A stretch of DNA of 64,000 nucleotides from Atrina japonica (lineage: Eukaryota; Mollusca; Bivalvia; Pterioida; Pinnidae): positions 248,001-312,000 of the forward strand of contig BROG01000519.1 in the NCBI GenBank assembly GCA_030159075.1, read 5' to 3'. Of the stretch, positions 25,541 to 64,000 are shown piece after piece. Made by a program: the position numbers and the translations under genes. The notes beneath the pieces are model-generated. The model was given only the letters and a program-made list of their open reading frames with translations, had not been told where the DNA came from and did no database searches. Position 1 is the stretch's first letter. The number at the start of each line of letters is the position of its first letter.

Positions 25541-25632
25541 TTTAACCCTTTCAACCCTGCAGACCATAATAGATTGGTCTTAAACAATAGAAAAGAGCAT
25601 ACCACTTAGATACTCAGGGATGAAAGGGTTAA
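25541..25632. repeat. Palindromic-ended MITE-like element, copy 2
   Basis: Reverse-orientation copy of 2518-2604: 'aaccctttcaaccctgcaga' ... 'tcagggatgaaagggtt'. Confidence 0.8.
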
Positions 25633-25667
25633 TAAAACTGACTGCGATTATTGTTTATATCTCACTT

Positions 25668-25825
25668 GTTTCATTTGGACTGGACTGTTCACTCGCGGCG
25701 GGTATAACCGTGACCAGGTGATGCCTACGTGGCACCAGATCCCATTTCTGTATTTTCAGAGGTCCGTGTTTTCAAGTGCTCACCAGAATAGTATCCTTAC
25801 GATTAATAGTTTGGTATCTGATTTT
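25668..25825 (+). repeat. Dispersed repeat D, copy
   Basis: 'ttggactggactgttcactc', 'gcggcgggtataaccgtgac', 'ccagatcccatttctgtatt', 'ttcagaggtccgtgttttca'. Confidence 0.75.
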
Positions 25826-26220
25826 TTCTATAAACAACAAAAGTCAAAATTTATGGAACATCCGTATATAAAAATACATAAAACCATTCTATAACAATTT
25901 CTTAATTTCTGAATTTTTGTCTTTGACAGCTTGAGCGCTCAGTAAGATATATTTCATATCGATTGATATTCAGTTTGCACATTATCTAATGATATATATT
26001 AAACTATAATACTATAATTGTAAACAGCGTATATTTGGACTTTTTAATAGCTTCATCTTTTAATATTCAAACCACAATTTATAGGAAACTCGCAATACTA
26101 AAGGTATCAGCCGAATCAATCATTGGACACTTAAATGATCTCAAACTTTGAGACGGCCCCTCAAAAACAAAGGTATAATATTGTCAGAATTAAAAGGAAA
26201 TACATGTGGAACTGAAGAGA

Positions 26221-26342
26221 TATAAATCAGTAAAATTTTAATAGTTTTCATCAATCACCTTCTACATTACTCTAATACAAAGCTGTATTATCCCTCAGTC
26301 ACTCTGATGTGAGACGTTGAAGGAATAGCACACCTAGAAAAG
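26221..26342 (+). promoter_or_regulatory. Possible promoter and 5' UTR exon of the acidic protein gene
   Basis: A TATA-like TATAAATC at 26221 is followed about 120 bases later by a consensus donor (aaaag|gtaaga at 26342/26343). The coding exon of the acidic gene begins two bases after an acceptor (tttcacag|acATG). A non-coding first exon around 26250-26342 spliced to 27209 would explain this. This is inference only. Confidence 0.35.
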
Positions 26343-27210
26343 GTAAGATCTTTTACAAAAGTAAATATTATAAGATATAAATGTATTTTTAACTCTATGT
26401 GTTATGGAAAAGCCGTAAGGAGTGCTAAATTAAAACTTTTCAGCTTATTTCTAAGTACGAATACATGATAAAATGTAAAATATATATTTTAAAATATTAC
26501 CATGAATGTAATACATGTATTTATATTGCAGCCATTTGTTATGCAAAAGTCGCAAAAAATACTAAATTTCAAATTTTAAACTTATTTTTAAGAACATATT
26601 CGTTATAATATTGTTCCAGATTAATTAACTATACTGTTTTCTCATAGCAACGTTTTCATGTAGATTTCATTTAAACAATTTAAGAAATTAATCGATATTC
26701 TCTTGAAAACTGCTTTTTTATTTCTAATACCTATTGATTCTAGATGTTTATATAAAATAGTATCGCATTCAGGTTTAATAGATATGAACCTATCAACAGA
26801 ATACCTTCATTCAATTTTATTTCAAAAATTCAAAAATTCGAAAATAATATTTGATGAATATTTGTCTATTGATTTCAAAATATCATTTCAGCTTGTTAAC
26901 ATCAGTTGTGGACAAATAAAACCTTAAACATCAGGTGACCATTACATTATCAAAGCCAGTCGAGAGATAAAAAGAACCCTATAGTAAGCATAAATTGTAT
27001 TTATTATCTGTATGTCGTCATAAACTTAACAAAATAAACTCTAACAATTACAACTTGTTTATGAATGTGGTTAATTTACCTTTTTTCAAATAGTTGATTG
27101 TAAATAAAAACGTATGTTTGCTTTGGTTTTGATTTCAATATTGAATATTACTACTTTAACATAAATTAAGTTTTTATGTAGACTAATGAATAAAATTCCC
27201 TTTCACAGAC

Positions 27211-28228
27211 ATGAGGAACACAATACTTTTAAGTGTATTTGCGGCTATTCTATGCACGGCCAGTGCCAGAGTTATTTGGTGTGCTTCTGGTGTTAGCAGC
27301 GAACGATGTTTGAGCTCTGCAGAGTCAGTACGAACTGTTATCACAGGTGATTCCGCTGAATCGGCTAACACTTGGTCGTCAGACGACACATGGGATGATA
27401 CTGATTCATGGGATGCAAACGATCCCTGGGAAGATTATTCTTGGGATACAGACGGTGCACTGGATTATTCAGACAGTAAAGAGAACTCAGGATCGGACGA
27501 ATCGGTGAATTCAAACAATTCAAATGACTCATCTGGCTCAGAAGAAGATGCTCATTCTAAGGAATCCAATAATTCAGATGAATCAAGAAAATCGGATGAA
27601 TCAGGAAATACAGGTGAATCAAATTCATCAGATGAATCAAATTCCTCAGATGAATCAAATTCATCAGAAAAATCAAATTCATCAGATGAATCAAATTCAT
27701 CAGAAGAATCAAATTCATCAGATGAATCAATTGCATCAGATGAATCGACAGACAAATCAAGCGGATCGGGTGAGACTAATGATTCAGGAGAGAAAAATGA
27801 TTCAGGAGAGAAAAATGAATCAGGTGAAACCAAGGATTCAGGTAATACAAGCGATTCAGATGAGTCATCAAATTCATCAGATGGATCGAATGAATCAGAT
27901 GAAGTATATAGATCAAATAAATCAAACGAAGCCACCGAATCAAAGCTACCGGAAACATCAAATCGGTCAGGTGAATCAAATAAGAACACTAGAAAATCAA
28001 ATGAGCATGCGCCTCAGATAGCTTATGTTTCCAGAGTAAAACAGGTGGCAGACAACAACAGAAAAGACGATCTAGAAAGCGATATTTCCTTTGCTTCAAA
28101 AATGGTCAGAGGAGTTTCGAAAACTAATAATAAAATTTTAAAGTCAGCTAAAAATTCTGTGGCAATTTTACCGGGAGTCAATAAAGTGAGAAACGAAAAA
28201 CTACCGAAATCGACCAAATCTTCATCAG
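27211..28228 (+). CDS. Acidic protein exon 1 (signal peptide, Trp-Asp segment, SNSSDE repeats)
   Basis: 339 codons plus one base. Reads without interruption from the signal peptide through the repeats at about 27590-27770 to the start of the basic tail. Long frames on the other strand and in other phases here are by-products of the repeat. Confidence 0.85.
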
Positions 28229-28811
28229 GTTGGTACACATTCTTTGGCTTCAGATTTTGATATCTGGAAGCAAATTTGGTATGGATAGATATTATTTTGA
28301 AAAAAGACATACTTCATACCAATTCGTTGAAATAATGATAGATATAAACAGTTATTCAACTATCATTCATAAACAAAAATAGATATATTAGTACATGAAC
28401 TATGAATAATATGAATCACACTTTGACATCTAAAGTGTACATATCTGGTGATATGTATATATGTATAGTGGAACATCGCTATCAAGGCTAACTAGCTTAA
28501 ATTGGTATGATCACAAAGTTGTCTCTGAAGACAGGTTACTGAGATTATTAATTAAGTAAAATGAAGAAGTCGAAGGGGATAATTGAAACTACAAGCCCAT
28601 TAGAATACGATAAATTGGATATGCAGATAGTCTCAACATGAAAAGTTTACAAGACTGAATATATATAGATATGAAGTACTAAAATGACTTACGTCACGGA
28701 CAAAAATAAAATGTGTCCGTGTCGTTAGTCATTTGAGTGCTTCGTATAATTCGTTTCATGACTTGTATCTATTCGCCAACACCTTTGGGTATATAATGTT
28801 GTTGGTTTTAG

Positions 28812-28888
<77 letters not shown>

Positions 28889-29844
28889 CACTTCTGTATA
28901 CAAATATGTATATCAAAAACTAAATATTCTATGACACGGACATTTAAGGCGCTGTAACACATTGACGATTTAGCCAGCTTATGGCCGTATGACAAATTTG
29001 GTTAATACCCTTGGATACGTCGGGTAAGTTTTAAGTATGTTTTGCATAAGTTAACAACACGTTGGTACACGTTGGCATACGTTGAAGTTCGCATGGATCG
29101 TCGAAATTTTTTTTGCATGCACAAAACATTTCGACGTATGCCAGCTGATTATCCATACGCCGGAGTAAGTTATAGGTACGTTTAAGGTACGTTATTCGAT
29201 CATTAACACACTTTCCTATATATTACTTGTAAATGGCCATCGTATCCTTAATTACAGCGACAGTACGACGTATTGCCAACGTTTTATAAATATTTGATAA
29301 ATTTTTTATAGGTCCGCACAAGTTCAACAAATCTTTATTGTGTGGAAGGATACAGTTAAAGTTCGACGTATGCCAACGATTTATGAATTTTTCATACGTC
29401 GGGCATACGTTGGCTAAATCGTCAATGTGTGACAGCGCTTTTACTTGTACAATTTTGTGGCATTACGATCGATGAAATGTTCTTTGAAATTTGGAATGCC
29501 TCCAGATCATACTCATCACCATCCTTACTTTGTCTTATGATTTTCTTATATATCACTTTTTGCTTTTAGAAATGATTAATTCTATTAGTTTGTCTAATGT
29601 ATAAAAACTATTATTTTCTTCAGTTGGACGCAAAAGAAGCAAAACCGAACGCCCAAAAACATCAAAAATTCAGAAACGAAAATTAGAAAAGAAATCCAGT
29701 AAAACACCAAAACGAGTGACAGAACGTACACAGAAGACGACAGTGTCAACAGATGATAAAGATGATAATGATAAAGCTCTACAGATGAAACTCGCTTATA
29801 TACGCAAACTTCTTAACTCTCTATTGTACAGTCACTTCCAGTAA
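27211..29844 (+). CDS. Secreted acidic Ser/Asp/Glu/Asn-rich repeat protein, about 412 aa
   Basis: Exon 1 (27211-28228) starts with ATG two bases after an acceptor (cctttcacag). Exon 2 (29624-29844) follows ttattttcttcag and ends at TAA. The phase-1 junction restores Val. Signal peptide MRNTILLSVFAAILCTASA, probable cleavage after ASA. Residues ~50-90 form an acidic Trp-spaced segment (TW, DTW, DSW, DPW, YSW about every 6-7 residues). Residues ~90-250 are a low-complexity S/D/E/N region with a six-residue unit SNSSDE (18-bp DNA period). The C-terminal third turns Lys/Arg-rich (KTERPKTSKIQKRKLEKKSS). The composition resembles shell-matrix and dentin-type phosphoproteins, which bind calcium and guide mineral growth; that role is inferred. 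Each unit holds an N-S-S sequon and an S-x-E site (Fam20C type). If the weak donor gttggt is not used, the protein ends at 28260 with 349 aa and a terminus WYTFFGFRF. Confidence 0.8.
28560..28650 (+). repeat. Dispersed repeat E, copy
   Basis: 'atgaagaagtcgaagg', 'caagcccattagaatacgat', 'aaattggatatgcagatagt', 'ctcaacatgaa'. In the intron of the acidic protein gene. Confidence 0.65.
28817..28885. repeat. (TA)n microsatellite
   Basis: About 34 TA units in the intron of the acidic protein gene. Confidence 0.98.
28949..29438. mobile_element. Non-autonomous DNA transposon with 28-bp terminal inverted repeats
   Basis: The left end (28949-28976) gcgctgtaacacattgacga + tttagcca is the inverse of the right end (29411-29438), with a single mismatch (gctgtA versus gctgtC). 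The interior has many CGTACGTT/TACGTCGG-type motifs in both orientations and no long frame. Target-site duplication not clear. It sits in the intron of the acidic protein gene. Confidence 0.85.
29624..29844 (+). CDS. Acidic protein exon 2 (basic C-terminus)
   Basis: Strong acceptor; 73 open codons then TAA. Encodes GRKRSKTERPKTSK..., an acidic island TDDKDDNDK, and the end KLLNSLLYSHFQ. The base composition of the protein continues the Lys/Ser/Thr bias at the end of exon 1, supporting the junction. Confidence 0.7.
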
Positions 29845-30894
29845 TCATGACGTCGGGTGTCTTAAAATGACTATTTAATGTCTTAACAATCAAGTGTTAA
29901 AATCTGGTGATTAAGGTTGACGTCAAAAAAACGTTATATATTGTATATGAAATTACAAAAACAACGTATAGTCCACATCATATTTGATCTGACGGGGTCA
30001 GATCTCGTGAAACCTTTCTTGACCTGAGCGGGTTAAAATTTTAATTCATGCAACATATTGGTATTGATAAAGGCTTGAATAGTCATTCTACTTATCACCA
30101 TGCCTACGGGTACACAGTAGGAATAATTTCTGTGTAGTCTGTCTAAATCTACATGTGCATGATAAACAAAGGGTTACTCAGCCCCGACAAATTATCTGAA
30201 TCGGGCTACAATATCTCGGTAACTCTTTTTCCATCTTTAGTTGAGTTTTAGGTTACAAATGCAATGATATAGAAAATGTATACATTCACAACGCCTTTAT
30301 TGATACCGCCGTTATATATACCATTGAGTAAGCCGAATAAACAATTAGGAAAAAAGTTATATTAATTGTATAATTGAGAAGAAAAAGTCTCTGTTCACGA
30401 AGTGTCCCACGAATACAAGATGACCTATAAGTCACGAACATATTCCAACCAACAATGCATACAGCAATAGCACATTGGCATATCATCTAATCTATTATTA
30501 AAAGACAATTTTACCTATTGTATTTTGCGACGATTTACAAAACTGAAGCCTGGTTTCGTTCTGCAGTTGGTGATTTTACGATTTTTTAGTAATTTGCAAT
30601 TTTTTAGCCACCTACCTGTTGAAAACGAGAAATATTTATTTTCGAACATTTACTTTTACGCCTTTTTTTTACATTGTTTTGGCATTATGTGACCAATATG
30701 TCTCGTACGAAATAAAATCGAAAACATACATCCGATTTTATTTTTTTACTGTTCGTTCATTCGATTGAATACCTATGTTACAAGGTTTTTGTTATACAAA
30801 TCAAATCGGAATAAACATAACCCCATTTCCCACTATATAATTTACTGTATCACATGGTAAAACGTCGAAATTTTTCACTGGATCCCTCGCTTGT
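29845..30894. other. Downstream of the acidic gene, no feature seen
   Basis: Includes the acidic gene's 3' UTR. No convincing polyadenylation signal, gene or repeat family was recognised. Confidence 0.4.
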
Positions 30895-30916
30895 TTTGTG
30901 CGCATTAACTGTGGAC

Positions 30917-30967
<51 letters not shown>

Positions 30968-31075
30968 CCAGTCCAGATGTGATTTTTACCCTTCCATGAC
31001 ACCTGATTCCAATTCTAAATTTTCTCGAGGTCCATGTTTGGTGACGGTTAATACTTTGGTATATGTGTTTTTTAT
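30895..31075 (+). repeat. Dispersed repeat D with internal (TG)n
   Basis: 'ttaactgtggacaaactgtg' leads into (TG)n at 30921-30966, then 'catgacacctgattcca', 'ctcgaggtccatgtttggtg' and 'ggttaatactttggtatatg'. The microsatellite has expanded inside the repeat. Confidence 0.7.
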
Positions 31076-31184
31076 ATTCTTTACAATGTTCAATGTTTAC
31101 ACCACATTCAAACATTTTATCATTCACTTATACATGTAGCTGTGCTTAGCCTTCTACGATTAGTTAAAAAACATAAAAATATAT

Positions 31185-31290
31185 TACTAACAATACCAAA
31201 GTTGGTTTAAAAATGTGGCCTATACGAATGCTAAAAACGATAGTTTCTGTCAATAAGACTTCACCAGTTGAGCTCAAATTCAATATTTAC
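31185..31290 (+). repeat. Dispersed repeat G, copy
   Basis: 'aataccaaagttggttta', 'aaaacgatagtttctgtcaa' 'taagacttcaccagttgagc'. It directly abuts the MITE-like element at 31288. Confidence 0.6.
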
Positions 31291-31373
31291 CTTTCACCCC
31301 TGAGTATCTGAATGGTTTGCTCTTTCTTTTGTTTATGACCAGTTTATTGTGGTCTGTAGGGTTGAAAGGATTA
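31288..31373. repeat. Palindromic-ended MITE-like element, copy 3
   Basis: 'acctttcacccctgagtatc' ... 'gtctgtagggttgaaagg'. Same orientation as 2518-2604. Confidence 0.75.
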
Positions 31374-32469
31374 AATTATATTACCAAAAGAACATTTGGT
31401 ATCATACAAGGCTAAAACATAAACCTAAATAAGATGCCAAATGCATCTCGGAGTTCCCACTGTAAAATGAAGTATTGTAACATATTTATCAATTATATCA
31501 TTTAAGGAGAAGAGAACGAACGTATTTTAAACAAATATATCTTTAATTTTCAACTAATTTCTGTATATAATTTATAAAATTTTATAACATAAAAAAATAA
31601 AACAATTTACTTGTTATACAGCCACTGTTTCTGACAAAGTGCTGTGTTGAAATAATAGAACTATCTGTTTAATGTAACATATGATACACAGTTTGTGATA
31701 TAAACAATGCATCTAATTTCTACTATTCTTTGAACAGTTCTATTTCCCGTATAAATGAAATTGATAATTAATGGATTAGCTGGCAATTTAAATTAATGAC
31801 TGAAAACATTGAAAAATGAAAATGTTATTTATAGATACCTTTGTAACAACGAAAACTCATGGTATATATAGTTTATCTAAAATATTAGTTTACTTATTAC
31901 TATATAATGTTTTAGATGCAAACAACTGTGGATCCATCGAATAGTTCTAAAAATTACATTGCTTATTGTATGGTTAAGGTCTATTTACAATGAATCAAAT
32001 ATGATGTGAACAGCGATTACATGATATTTTACCATTTCGTCATCTCGTTTTTCAGTGTTTTAAAACAAAGACCTAGCAATTCTACGTTAGTTTTTATGGA
32101 TATATATATTTCTGTTGATTGAGGAATTTTCTATAAAATGTAATGACAATTCTTTGCGATATGTCTCTTTAAGATTTGAAAACAAAATATTTCAAATATA
32201 CAGGGGATACAAGGTCCATGTATCTTGTACTAAAACATCAATGTGCAACTAACAAACAACTCAAAGTAAGGACTAGATAAATGATTTGGAGAACACTCAT
32301 GATATGTATCATCGTAAATGGACTCTGTGGTCCTCTATATTTCGACACTTTACATGTATCCATATGCAGTCATACTGTTAGAATTAAAAAAACAATAATA
32401 AAAAATTAAAACGGGAGTTTGATCTTTCTGCTCAATTACTGTGTATAATAATTGTTGTGTATTACAGCA

Positions 32470-33010
32470 CTTATAGTTATATCAATATGACATCATCAAT
32501 ACATTAAAATAGTCACATTAGAATGATACCTTCAATTTATGATAAATGTCACACGTTAATAACATCAACAATTTATAATATAGTGGAATTAGAATAGCGA
32601 CTTCTTTACAAAGCAATTGTCACGTCATCAATATACAAAAATAGTCCCATTAGAATAACATATTCAATACATCATAATATGACGTCATCAGTATTTCACA
32701 ATAGTCAAAATAGTATCACAGCATGTACGAACAGTCACATAAAAATGACGTCATCAAATTATCACATTAGTAACACGATTCAAAGTATTCAAATTAATAC
32801 GAATATACCAATGAATCACAGCAGTCACATTAGAATGGCGTCATAAATACAATCACAATAGTCACAAGAGAAAAACATCATTAATATTTCACAGTAGTTA
32901 CATTAGCATGAAGTAATCAATATATCCCATGAATCACAATCGAATAACGTTTTCAATACACCATAACAGTCACACAAAATTGACGCCGCCAATATATCAC
33001 AGTAGTCACG
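32470..33010. repeat. Degenerate tandem repeat rich in TGACGTCA
   Basis: A loosely periodic array of 'cacantagtcacattagaat' 'gacgtcatcaatat' units, about a dozen diverged copies. Several keep a palindromic TGACGTCA core. It starts just downstream of the EGF gene stop, so it may be in that gene's 3' UTR or flank. Confidence 0.75.
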
Positions 33011-33129
33011 TGCTCCTGATGTTTATAATTTGAAATAATGTACGCATTAGTTATGAGCTTCCTGACAGATGACTCATTATAATGGAAATAAGTAATATGT
33101 TTAACATGAGTGGTCGGGTGATTAAGCGT

Positions 33130-63390
<30,261 letters not shown>

Positions 63391-63900
63391 CTGTAATTAT
63401 AAACAAAAGTTATTTTTTGTAAGAACACTACATCATTGACTAACTAAAAAAAATTACGTCATAGTAGTAATGACGTCATGATTGTTAAAGTATTCATTTA
63501 TAGTAACTGACACATATTCCTTTCAAAATTTATTTCATAAGTCCGAATACATAATCCTGTAGTGAATCAATTGTTAATTTTTTTTTTTTTACAGTAGACG
63601 GCATCTTGATTGATCAACCCAGGAAAAGTGATATTCACCGAGGTCAATATAGAGTTCCTTAAGTTGATAAACCAAGATGTCAGCATCACCAAAAGTCAAT
63701 GATTGTATTAAAGCAAGATCAGACGGAATAAAATAAACCTATCACCAAATAAAGAATCAGGCGGACATGTAAAAATAACATCCTAACTCCTGTGTCTATA
63801 TATTGTATGTATGTTTATAATGTAATAAATATATTTTGTTAAGTTTATTTTTATTTTATGATTATAACTACACGGGTTATATATGGAGTATATGTTAATT

Positions 63901-64000
63901 TGTCAACAGTTAGCCTTACGTATCAATACAAACATGTCAACAATTAGCCTTACGTATCAATACAAACATGTCAACAATTAGCCTTACGTATCAATACAAA
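63901..64000. repeat. 34-bp tandem repeat at the window end
   Basis: 'tgtcaacaattagccttacg' 'tatcaatacaaaca' starts at 63901, 63935 and 63969, almost identical, and runs out of the window. Confidence 0.92.

Noticed and set aside
27524..28021. Long frames in other phases and on the minus strand over the acidic gene (Met/Gln/Asn-rich, Phe/Asp/Ser-rich)
   Set aside because: Shadows of an 18-bp in-frame repeat; no signal peptide, no splice support and wrong composition.
63901..64000. CRISPR-like repeat-spacer pattern
   Set aside because: Units are contiguous with no unique spacers, in a eukaryotic intron; a simple tandem repeat.

Overview
The window is eukaryotic: split genes with GT-AG introns, AT-rich sequence, many simple-sequence tracts and a dense crowd of dispersed repeats. 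The repeat families (tRNA-headed SINEs, a repeat resembling one I remember from oysters, Tc1 and Penelope-like relics), the EGF-rich receptor and the acidic secreted protein point to a lophotrochozoan, most likely a bivalve mollusc. That assignment is inference; no species is claimed.

Four genes can be supported. (1) At 900-9142 (+) lie the last eight coding exons of cytosolic aspartyl-tRNA synthetase; its 5' exons lie to the left of the window. (2) At 16062-17275 (+) is a two-exon gene for a putative small secreted protein of 105 aa that I do not recognise. (3) At 27211-29844 (+) is a two-exon gene for a secreted, very acidic Ser/Asp/Glu/Asn-rich repeat protein of about 412 aa with a basic C-terminus, resembling shell-matrix or dentin-type phosphoproteins in composition. 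(4) From 63390 down to 33130 (-) runs the 3' part of a large receptor-like gene. I could place 25 exons: 14 EGF exons (18 EGF modules), a Ser/Thr-rich mucin-like exon, three exons forming a SEA domain with a GS-type cleavage motif, a short Cys-rich juxtamembrane exon, an 11-base microexon, a transmembrane exon and four cytoplasmic-tail exons. All splice phases agree except at the mucin-to-SEA junction. Its 5' end lies beyond 64000.

The rest is intronic or intergenic and rich in repeats: 9.4-16 kb, 17.3-26.2 kb and 29.9-33.1 kb hold no gene I can support. Inside the introns of the EGF gene sit a dead Tc1/mariner transposase copy (40627-41579), a 5'-truncated Penelope-like element with GIY-YIG domain whose broken end carries an inverted copy of its own 3' end (37577-38519), several hairpin MITE-like elements, and minisatellites including a long 'TTACGTCA' array. 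At least seven dispersed repeat families occur in two to ten copies each within the window.

The genes do not form an obvious pathway. I see no defence-type or operon-like system. The most novel items are the acidic repeat protein, the small secreted protein and the EGF-mucin-SEA receptor with its microexon.
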